The notes beneath the pieces were generated by a model that searched no databases, had not been told where the DNA came from, and was given only the letters and a program-made list of their open reading frames with translations. A stretch of 21,039 nt of DNA from JBMTVN01 sp046047235. Lineage in GTDB: Bacteria; Verrucomicrobiota; Verrucomicrobiia; Limisphaerales; JAHDYP01. The DNA lies in the NCBI GenBank assembly GCA_046047235.1, contig JBJOII010000159.1, positions 1 to 21,039 of the forward strand, read 5' to 3'. Each line of letters begins with the position of its first letter. The first letter of the stretch is position 1. Shown piece after piece: positions 6,666 through 13,378 of this stretch. The position numbers and the translations under genes were made by a program.

Positions 6666-7805
6666 ATGAAAGATCTATCCGAATGCCGTGTCCTCATCGT
6701 CGATGACGTCCGCAGCAACGTCGATGTCCTCGTCGAAGCCCTCCGCAATGAATGCAAACTAAGCGTCGCCCTCAACGGCGAAGCCGCCCTCAATTCCATC
6801 CAGAAAAATCCCCCCGACCTCGTCCTCCTCGATATCGTCATGCCGGGTATGGACGGCTATGAGGTCTGCCGCCGCATCCGCTCAACCCCCTCCACTCGTG
6901 ACCTGCCCGTCATGTTCCTCAGTGCACTCGAGGACGTGAAAAACAAAACCCAGGGCTTCGAAGCCGGCGGCAACGATTACCTCACCAAACCGTTCGAAGT
7001 CCTCGAAGTCAAAGCCCGCGTCCGCTCCCTCCTCAAAGCCAAAGCCTACTCCGACGCCGCCAAGGAAAAAATCGCCAGCGAACTCCGTATCGCGAAAGAA
7101 ATCCAACTCGGCATCCTCCCCGCCAATATTACCACCCCGGCCCAAAACGCTGGGCTCGACGCCCACGCCCTCCTCGAACCCGCCCGCGAAGTTGGAGGTG
7201 ACCTCTACGAAATCCTCACCAACGACCACGGCCAACTCGTCACTGTCCTCGGTGACGTCTCCGGCAAAGGCATCCCCGCCGCACTCTTCATGGCCGTCAC
7301 CATGACCCTCGTCCGCACCCTCGCCCGCACCGCCACCGAACCAGCATCCCTCCTCCGTCAGGTCAATGACGCCCTCGCCACCCAAAACCCCAAAAACATG
7401 TTCGTGACCATCCTCTGCACGTTCTATAACCCCTCAACCCACGAACTCACCTACGCCAGCGCCGGCCACCCCGCCCCCATACTCATCCACGAAAACTCCG
7501 CCTCCTTCCTCCCCAATAAACCCGGCATGGTCGCCGGTGTCTTCCCCGGCCTCACCACCCAAAACCAAACCATCACTCTCAACCCGGGAGACGCCATCAC
7601 GCTCTATACCGACGGCGTCAATGAAGCCTTTAACGCCGAGGGCGACATGTTCGGGGATCAACGCCTCCAGGAAACACTGCACCAAGCCAACCTCCCGCAA
7701 GCAGAAGCAGTCAATCAACACCTGCTCCAAACAGTCCGAAACCACGCCGCCGAACACCCCCAGTCGGACGACATCGCCATCTTTACTCTCCGCCGCCCAC
7801 AATAA
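6666..7805 (+). CDS. Response regulator-PPM phosphatase (RsbU/SpoIIE type)
   Basis: The product has 379 residues. Residues 5-125 are a receiver domain with acidic pair Asp13/Asp14, phospho-acceptor Asp56 (LLDIVMPG), Ser86 and Lys108 (LTKPF). A helical linker (about 126-150) with SELRIAKEIQLGILP is typical of RsbU-like proteins. The SpoIIE/PPM domain (about 160-377) has metal-binding motifs GGDLYE (Asp179), GDVSGKGIPAAL (Asp197), SAGHPAP (265-271), TDGVNEA (315-321) and SDDIAI (367-372), so it should be active. Such proteins dephosphorylate a STAS-domain anti-sigma antagonist when their receiver is phosphorylated. The convergent neighbour, 41 bases away, encodes exactly such a STAS protein. 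It ends the apparent ROK/PIG-L operon. No histidine kinase for the receiver is seen in the window. Confidence 0.93.
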   Translation: MKDLSECRVLIVDDVRSNVDVLVEALRNECKLSVALNGEAALNSIQKNPPDLVLLDIVMPGMDGYEVCRRIRSTPSTRDLPVMFLSALEDVKNKTQGFEAGGNDYLTKPFEVLEVKARVRSLLKAKAYSDAAKEKIASELRIAKEIQLGILPANITTPAQNAGLDAHALLEPAREVGGDLYEILTNDHGQLVTVLGDVSGKGIPAALFMAVTMTLVRTLARTATEPASLLRQVNDALATQNPKNMFVTILCTFYNPSTHELTYASAGHPAPILIHENSASFLPNKPGMVAGVFPGLTTQNQTITLNPGDAITLYTDGVNEAFNAEGDMFGDQRLQETLHQANLPQAEAVNQHLLQTVRNHAAEHPQSDDIAIFTLRRPQ

Positions 7806-7846
7806 CCAGGGACCAGAATTGCCCCACACCAGAAACCGCCCGCCCC

Positions 7847-8515
7847 TCACTCCACCAGCGCCGCATCCACCGAATCCCGAATCGGCAATACCTTGTCAAA
7901 GCCGCTAAGCTCCAAAATCTGCTTCACCGGCCCGCTCGGACTGCACAGGAACAACCGGCACTGCTTCTCCTGCGCAAACTTCGTCAAACCCAACAACGCG
8001 GATAAACCCGCCGAACTTAAGTAGTCCACCGCAGCCAAACTCACCACCAGCTTCAAGTGCCCCGCCTCCATCACCTTCCTCCCCGCCGCCTCCAACTCGG
8101 GCGCCTTCTCCGCATCCACCCGCCCATACACCGTCATCACATCCACATCCCAGTTCTTCGTCACATGCACCTGAAATGTCCCCCGCAAATACTTGCTCGC
8201 CTCCTGCATCGACCCGCAAATCGTCAGCACCCTGTCAAAACCAGCCATCTTCACAATCTCCAAAGCCGGCCCCGCAGGCATCACTAAAACTAGCTTCCCC
8301 TCCCCCCCCTCCATCATCTTCGCCCCGCTCAATAAAGCCCTCAACCCCGCCGAACTCAGATAGTCCACCCCAGTCATGTCCATCACCAAGGTCTTCGCCC
8401 CGGATAAACAACAACGCTCACACCTCGCCTCCAGCTCGGTGCACGCCTCTGCATCCACTCGACCCGACACCAATAACAACTTCGCATCTCCATGGTCTTT
8501 CTGGGTGATCTGCAT
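7847..8515 (-). CDS. Tandem STAS-domain protein (RsbV/SpoIIAA-like, double)
   Basis: The product has 222 residues from the ATG at 8515; a TTG three codons earlier is the only in-frame alternative. It holds two complete STAS domains, about 1-108 and 113-222. Each carries the same phospho-site motif DYLSSAGL (51-58 and 164-171), with the candidate phospho-serines in the SS pair, and each ends with a similar helix pair (AGFDRVL and SGFDKVLPI). STAS antagonists bind HATPase anti-sigma kinases when unphosphorylated and release when phosphorylated. Most are single domains near 110 residues, so a fused pair keeping both sites is unusual, though fused STAS proteins are known. It converges on the phosphatase gene and diverges from the HATPase gene, sharing a 116-base promoter region with the latter. 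Confidence 0.92.
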   Translation of the reverse strand: MQITQKDHGDAKLLLVSGRVDAEACTELEARCERCCLSGAKTLVMDMTGVDYLSSAGLRALLSGAKMMEGGEGKLVLVMPAGPALEIVKMAGFDRVLTICGSMQEASKYLRGTFQVHVTKNWDVDVMTVYGRVDAEKAPELEAAGRKVMEAGHLKLVVSLAAVDYLSSAGLSALLGLTKFAQEKQCRLFLCSPSGPVKQILELSGFDKVLPIRDSVDAALVE

Positions 8516-8567
8516 GACCGCCAATCTCGCCAGCCCTCCCCGTCAACGTCAAATCCATTCACCCCAA

Positions 8568-8579
8568 TTCAAGGTTGAA
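8568..8579. promoter_or_regulatory. 12-bp dyad TTCAAGGTTGAA
   Basis: A perfect 5-bp inverted repeat with a GG centre lies between the divergent STAS and HATPase genes and overlaps the proposed -35 of the HATPase promoter. It has the form of an operator half-site pair, but no regulator is identified. Confidence 0.3.
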
Positions 8580-8603
8580 CCCTCCCCACTCCAACGATTC
8601 AAT
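8575..8603 (+). promoter_or_regulatory. Possible promoter of the HATPase-waaA gene cluster
   Basis: TTGAAC (8575-8580), a 17-base spacer, then TTCAAT (8598-8603): 4/6 matches to each sigma-70 hexamer at the best spacing. A start near 8610 would leave a leader of about 20 bases before the ATG at 8632. Confidence 0.38.
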
Positions 8604-8631
8604 CAAACCAACGTGTCCACCACCCCACGCC

Positions 8632-9075
8632 ATGACTAGCTCACCCCAAGCCTCCAACTCATGGGGAACATCCTTCCCCAACCAGCTCCCACTCCTCATG
8701 CAAGCCATCGATGAGCTCGAAGCTTTCCTCAATTCCCAAAACGCCCAGCCCAAAACGCTCTTCACCGCTAGACTCGCCACGGAAGAAATGGGCACCAATA
8801 TCCTCAAATACGGCTACGACGATAACAACCCCCACACAATCCACCTCTCCGCCTCAGCCTCCCCGGAAACGTTCACGCTCCAACTCACCGACGACGGCCA
8901 CGCCTTCGACCCCACCACCCGCCCCGACCCCTCCCCCGACGAGGACCTCGCCAACCGCACCCCCGGCGGCTGGGGTATCTCTCTGGTCCGTAAAATGTCC
9001 CGCTCGGTCACATACGAACGCAAAAGCGAAACCAATATCCTCACGATCACCCTCGACCGAAACCCAGCCGAATAG
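8632..9075 (+). CDS. RsbW-type HATPase, anti-sigma factor/serine kinase homologue
   Basis: The product has 147 residues from the ATG at 8632; a TTG further upstream (8575) would add a low-complexity extension and overlap the promoter. The GHKL ATP site is visible: N-box ATEEMGTNILKYGY (49-62, Glu51 and Asn56), G1 box DDGHAFDP (87-94) and G2 box GGWGISLVRKM (112-122). This matches HATPase_c_2 proteins such as RsbW and SpoIIAB, which phosphorylate a STAS partner and bind a sigma factor or other target. The STAS protein is encoded divergently and the phosphatase just beyond it, so the three should form one partner switch. It leads a + strand series, with waaA starting 24 bases after its stop. 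No sigma factor is seen in the window. Confidence 0.9.
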   Translation: MTSSPQASNSWGTSFPNQLPLLMQAIDELEAFLNSQNAQPKTLFTARLATEEMGTNILKYGYDDNNPHTIHLSASASPETFTLQLTDDGHAFDPTTRPDPSPDEDLANRTPGGWGISLVRKMSRSVTYERKSETNILTITLDRNPAE

Positions 9076-9099
9076 CCCCCCTCGCGCCCCCACCACCCC

Positions 9100-10425
9100 A
9101 TGCGGTCCCTCCTCATCCAAACCGCCTACAATCTCTCGTTCCTCGTCATCCTCACAGCCATGCTCCCCTGGCTGTTGATACGACTCATCCGCCGCGGCCA
9201 ATGGAAATCCGGTTTCGCCCAACGCTTCGGCCGCTTCCCCAAAGAACTCCAACAACAGTTCCAGCAAAACCCACCCATCTGGCTCCACGCAGTCAGTGTC
9301 GGCGAAGCCAACCTCGTCGTCCGCCTCGTCCAACAACTCCAAACCTCCCTCCCTCACTGCCGCTTCGTGGTCTCCACCACCACCACCACCGGCATGGCCC
9401 AACTCCAAAAACAACTCCCCGACCCCATCACCAAAATCTACTACCCGCTCGATTTCCTCCCTTGGGTCAAAAAATCCCTCCGAACGGTCCAACCCAAAGC
9501 GGTCATCCTCGTCGAAGCCGAAATCTGGCCCAACTTCCTCTGGACCACCCGCTCCCTCCAAATCCCCGTCCTCCTCATCAATGCCCGCGTCTCAGAAAAA
9601 TCCCAACGCCGCTACGCTAAACTCAAAAGCGTATTCACCCCCCTCTTCAGCCAGTTCAAACTCGTCTGCTGCGCCTCCCCAACCGATGCCCAACGCCTCC
9701 TCTCCCTCGGTTGCCAACCCTCCAGTATCCACACGGTCGGCAACCTCAAGTTCGATGTCGAACTCCCCACCTCACCCGAACCCGACCCCACCGCCTCCCA
9801 ACTCCTGCTCCAAGCCGGCATCCACCCCCAACACCACCTCATCCTCCTCGGAGGAAGCACCCACGCCGGTGAAGAAAAAATCCTCGGCGAATGCCTCAAA
9901 GCCCTCCAACCATCCTTCCCCAACCTGACCCTCGTCGTCGCCCCTCGCCACTTCGAACGCGCCAGCGACGCCTGCCACGACCTCCAACAACTCGGCCTGC
10001 ACGTCGTCCGCCGCACCTCCCTCCAGCCCGATACCCCCCTCGCCCAACCTCCCGATGCCCTCGTAGTCGACTCCACCGGCGAACTAAAAGCCCTCTACTC
10101 CTGCGCCACCCTCGTCTTCATCGGTAAAAGCCTCACCACCCACGGAGGCCAAAACCCCATCGAACCCGCCGCCCTCGCTAAACCCATCCTCACCGGCCCC
10201 CATATGGAAAATTTCCGCCTCATCACCCGCGAATTCCTTGCCCACCACGCCATCTCCCAAGTTCAAAACCAACAGCAACTCCTCCACCAAATTCAATACC
10301 TGCTCGAAAACCCCCAAGCCAGACAGTCCCTCGGCCAAAAAGCCCAGCAAGTGGTCCAAACCAGCTCAGGCGCCACCCACCGCACCCTCACCGCTATCCT
10401 CCAAACCCTGACCCCTGACCCCTGA
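9100..10425 (+). CDS. waaA: 3-deoxy-D-manno-octulosonic acid (Kdo) transferase
   Basis: The product has 441 residues, the usual size for GT30 enzymes. It transfers Kdo from CMP-Kdo to lipid IVA at the inner face of the cytoplasmic membrane, an essential step of lipopolysaccharide synthesis. An N-terminal membrane anchor (about 12-31) is followed by QRFGRFP, WLHAVSVGEANLV (62-74, with catalytic-base Glu69), VSTTTTTGMA (91-100), VEAEIWPNF (138-146), NARVSEKSQRRY (161-172), VGNLKFDV, GGSTHAGEE (251-259), APRHFERA and FIGKSLTTHGGQNPIEPA (340-357). The last codons, encoding TLTPDP, and the stop lie inside four CCCTGAC repeats. It follows the HATPase gene closely, which would link lipid A core assembly to the partner switch if they are cotranscribed. 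Confidence 0.96.
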   Translation: MRSLLIQTAYNLSFLVILTAMLPWLLIRLIRRGQWKSGFAQRFGRFPKELQQQFQQNPPIWLHAVSVGEANLVVRLVQQLQTSLPHCRFVVSTTTTTGMAQLQKQLPDPITKIYYPLDFLPWVKKSLRTVQPKAVILVEAEIWPNFLWTTRSLQIPVLLINARVSEKSQRRYAKLKSVFTPLFSQFKLVCCASPTDAQRLLSLGCQPSSIHTVGNLKFDVELPTSPEPDPTASQLLLQAGIHPQHHLILLGGSTHAGEEKILGECLKALQPSFPNLTLVVAPRHFERASDACHDLQQLGLHVVRRTSLQPDTPLAQPPDALVVDSTGELKALYSCATLVFIGKSLTTHGGQNPIEPAALAKPILTGPHMENFRLITREFLAHHAISQVQNQQQLLHQIQYLLENPQARQSLGQKAQQVVQTSSGATHRTLTAILQTLTPDP

Positions 10426-10433
10426 CCCCTGAC
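10406..10433. repeat. Four exact CCCTGAC heptamers at the end of waaA
   Basis: Units at 10406-10412, 10413-10419, 10420-10426 and 10427-10433. Each contains TGA, and because 7 is not a multiple of 3 the stops fall in all three frames. The third unit supplies the waaA stop (10423-10425). Confidence 0.92.
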
Positions 10434-10459
10434 AAAGGCCCAAATCCCGCCCGAAAACC

Positions 10460-11992
10460 ATGGAACGCCAACTCGCCATTCAATCACTCGAAATGACCCG
10501 CAAAAACCGCCTCCTCCCCCTGCTCCTCCTCGCCGCACTCTTCCTCCTCCCCACGCTCTCCACCCTCGCCGCCGGCGCCAGCCACACCGATTCCGGCGCC
10601 TTCCCCCCACCCCTCTCAAGCTACGAAGACGGCGACCTCACCTCGGTCTGGTCCGTCCTCCAAAACCGCGTCCAAAAACAACCCTTCAACCTCTGGGCCA
10701 CAGTGCTGTTCCTCTGCGCAGTAATCCACACGTTCTTCACCCAACGCTTCCGCCATATCGCCCACGTCCTCGAAGATCGCCACAACCAAAACAAACCCAA
10801 ACGCGGCAATAAAACCCTCCACGTCAGCATCTCCTCCCGCATCTTCCACTTCCTCGGCGAGGTCGAAGCCGTCTTCGGCCTCTGGCTCATCCCCCTCTTC
10901 GGCATCATGGCCGTCATGGTCGGCCTCAAAGATACCATCGGTTACGTCGACTCCCGCGTCAGCTTCGCCGAACCCGTCTTCGTCGTGGTCATCATGTTCA
11001 TGGCCTCCACCAGACCCGTCCTCCAACTCGCCGAACAGGTCATGCGCTGGTTCGCCAACCTCGGGGGAGGAACCCCCGTCGCCTGGTGGTTCGCTATCCT
11101 CACGCTCGGCCCCCTCCTCGGCTCGTTCATCACGGAACCCGCAGCCATGACCATCTCCGCCTCCCTCCTCGCCACCCAGTTCTACCTCAAAAAACCCCGC
11201 CTCAAATTCGCCTACGCCACACTCGGCCTCCTCTTCGTCAATATCTCCGTCGGCGGAACCCTCACCCACTTCGCCGCCCCCCCCGTCCTCATGGTCGCCG
11301 CCGCCTGGGGCTGGAATACCCCCTTCATGCTCCAACACTTCGGCTGGATCTCCGTCCTCGGTATCCTCATCTCCAATGTCACCTACTTCCAAATCTTCCG
11401 GAAAGACTTCGCCAGCCTCAAAATGGCCTCCAACAGCGATACTAAATCCCAAGACGACCCCATCCCCTTCTGGGTCACAATCGGACATATCCTGTTCATG
11501 GGCTTCGCCGTCCTCGTAGCCCATCACCCCCCGCTCACTTTCCTCTGCCTCCTCTTCTTCATCGCCTTCTACGAAGTCACCGAGGACTACCAAAACCCCT
11601 TCTCCCTCCGATCCCCCGTCCTGGTCGGCTTCTTCCTCGCCGGCCTCGTCATCCATGGCGGACTGCAACAATGGTGGATCGGACCCGTCCTCGGTCGGCT
11701 CAGCGAACTCCCACTCATGTTCGGCGCCATCACGCTCACCGCCTTCAATGACAACGCCGCCATCACTTACCTCGCCACGCTCGTCCCCAACCTCTCAGAA
11801 ACTCTCAAATATGCCGTCGTCGCCGGCGCCGTCACCGGCGGCGGCCTCACAGTCATCGCCAATGCCCCCAACCCCGCCGGCCAATCGATCCTCAATCAAT
11901 ACTTCCCCGACGGCATCTCCCCCGGCGGACTCCTCTTCGGCGCAGCCCTCCCCACCGCCGTGATGACAATCTGCTTCATCCTCCTCACCTAA
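10460..11992 (+). CDS. Putative Na+/H+ antiporter (PF07399 type)
   Basis: The product has 510 residues and is a polytopic membrane protein with roughly 11-12 hydrophobic helices. The N-terminus looks like a cleavable signal or first helix (NRLLPLLLLAALFLLPTLS). An ATG at 10493 starts directly at MTRKNR before that segment and is a credible alternative start. Family-type stretches include LGPLLGSFITEPAAMTISA, VGGTLTHFAAPPVLMVAA, ITLTAFNDNAAITYLATLVP and TGGGLTVIANAPNPAG; the FNDNAA Asp and the ITEPAA Glu inside membrane segments are plausible ion ligands. These resemble ArsB/NhaD-superfamily motifs. Function would be sodium export against protons at the cytoplasmic membrane. It is 34 bases from waaA and 18 from the next gene, so probably cotranscribed. 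Exact ion specificity is inferred from family only. Confidence 0.85.
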   Translation: MERQLAIQSLEMTRKNRLLPLLLLAALFLLPTLSTLAAGASHTDSGAFPPPLSSYEDGDLTSVWSVLQNRVQKQPFNLWATVLFLCAVIHTFFTQRFRHIAHVLEDRHNQNKPKRGNKTLHVSISSRIFHFLGEVEAVFGLWLIPLFGIMAVMVGLKDTIGYVDSRVSFAEPVFVVVIMFMASTRPVLQLAEQVMRWFANLGGGTPVAWWFAILTLGPLLGSFITEPAAMTISASLLATQFYLKKPRLKFAYATLGLLFVNISVGGTLTHFAAPPVLMVAAAWGWNTPFMLQHFGWISVLGILISNVTYFQIFRKDFASLKMASNSDTKSQDDPIPFWVTIGHILFMGFAVLVAHHPPLTFLCLLFFIAFYEVTEDYQNPFSLRSPVLVGFFLAGLVIHGGLQQWWIGPVLGRLSELPLMFGAITLTAFNDNAAITYLATLVPNLSETLKYAVVAGAVTGGGLTVIANAPNPAGQSILNQYFPDGISPGGLLFGAALPTAVMTICFILLT

Positions 11993-12010
11993 CCCCCCCC
12001 CGCGCCACCC

Positions 12011-13378
12011 GTGCCTCCCAGCCAACCAGCCACCCTTCTCGCCATAGCCGCTCTCTCGTCCTGCCTGATTCTCCCCACCGCAGGCTGCAGGGTCGCCAAA
12101 GGCGTGGCCAACATCCCCACCCAGGCCGTCCAAGCCCTGTCCCCCAGACAAAAGGAACTCCAGTCCACCGACTTCGCCTCGCTCCAGAATTCCCTCATCC
12201 GCATCGGCGACCACTTCCTTTCACGCATCCCCCCACAAATCCAACAACTCCAAACCAATAACACCCCCATCTCCCGTCCCGAGCAACTCCAACTGCACCT
12301 CCGGTTCCTCAACGAAACTCTCGAAATAACCACCCAACCCAACTCCCTCGCCAGCCTCATCGAACTGGCCGCCGTCAGTACCATCGTCCGGAGCGATATC
12401 GAATCCTATTGGATCCCCCAGCTCTACGGAGAATCCGCCTACCCCCTCCTGACTTGCCTCCAAACCCTCGAAACCAATTCGTGGACGCTCGCCCAGGAAT
12501 ACCTCCTCCCGAACGAAATCCTAACTCTCCAGCAGAGTATCGAGTCCTGGCAGGCCGACAATATCCTGACTAACCGACCGGGTATGCTCCGATTCAGCAG
12601 CGCCATTCTCACCCGTTACCTCAACCACAAGAAACCTGCCCAATCATCACCCCAAGGCGGCATCCTCGGCATCATCCAACTCGACCCCCTCGCCGGCCTC
12701 GACCCCGCCACCCGCGAACTCACCCAAACCCGACTCTTCGCCGAACGCGCCACCTACCTGATCTCTCGAATGCCCGAAGTCGTCTCCCTGCAAACCGAAC
12801 TTCTCAGCTATCGCCTTGCCCAAATCCCCGAAGTCCAACAAGCCATCGCCCAATCTGGAGAAATATCAGACTCCGCCAACCGCCTCAGCAAAACCGCCGA
12901 ATCCCTGCCCTCCCTTATCCAGCAGGAACGCCAGGCCATCGTCACTTCCTTCGAACAACAATCCACCAACCTCAACTCTCTCGCCGCCCAGCTGGAACAA
13001 ACCCTCACCGCCGGCAGTCAAATGGCCAGCAACCTCAACCAAACTCTCCTGACCTTTAACCAGGTCGTCACCCGATTCGAAAACACCAACAATCCCACCC
13101 CCACCACCACCAATAGCCAACCCTTCCGCATCCAGGACTACACGGAAACCGCCCGCGAACTCGACTCCACCGCCCAACACCTCACTGAACTCCTCCAGAC
13201 TTTCAACCAAACCGTCGCCTCCACCAACCTCACCCACCTCACTTCCACCGCCACCTCGGAAAGTCAGGCCCTCATCGATCACGCCTCCAAACGCATCCTC
13301 CAACTCGCCCTGATCCTGAGCCTCCTCGTCCTCGTAACCTCCGTCGCCAAACGCAAGCTCTCCCCCGCGGCGAAATGA
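12011..13378 (+). CDS. Coiled-coil lipoprotein of unknown function with C-terminal membrane helix
   Basis: The product has 455 residues and starts at GTG. The N-terminus (LLAIAALSSCLILPTAGC) is a signal peptide with a lipobox-like TAGC at Cys26, so lipid attachment is likely though position -3 is Thr. The body is almost wholly helical, with long Q/E/N/T-rich stretches (about 255-345 and 365-425) predicted by eye as coiled coil. A hydrophobic helix (about 428-447) followed by basic residues KRK ends the protein. A lipid anchor at one end and a transmembrane helix at the other would tie both ends of the coiled region to membranes. I do not recognise a named family. Its stop overlaps the next start by four bases (ATGA), so the two are translationally coupled. 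Confidence 0.75.
   Translation: MPPSQPATLLAIAALSSCLILPTAGCRVAKGVANIPTQAVQALSPRQKELQSTDFASLQNSLIRIGDHFLSRIPPQIQQLQTNNTPISRPEQLQLHLRFLNETLEITTQPNSLASLIELAAVSTIVRSDIESYWIPQLYGESAYPLLTCLQTLETNSWTLAQEYLLPNEILTLQQSIESWQADNILTNRPGMLRFSSAILTRYLNHKKPAQSSPQGGILGIIQLDPLAGLDPATRELTQTRLFAERATYLISRMPEVVSLQTELLSYRLAQIPEVQQAIAQSGEISDSANRLSKTAESLPSLIQQERQAIVTSFEQQSTNLNSLAAQLEQTLTAGSQMASNLNQTLLTFNQVVTRFENTNNPTPTTTNSQPFRIQDYTETARELDSTAQHLTELLQTFNQTVASTNLTHLTSTATSESQALIDHASKRILQLALILSLLVLVTSVAKRKLSPAAK

Noticed and set aside
10616..11671. 351-codon - strand frame of acidic sequence opposite the antiporter gene.
   Set aside because: The product is almost only E, G, D, V and A with no fold pattern, while the + strand frame has recognised transporter motifs and membrane helices.
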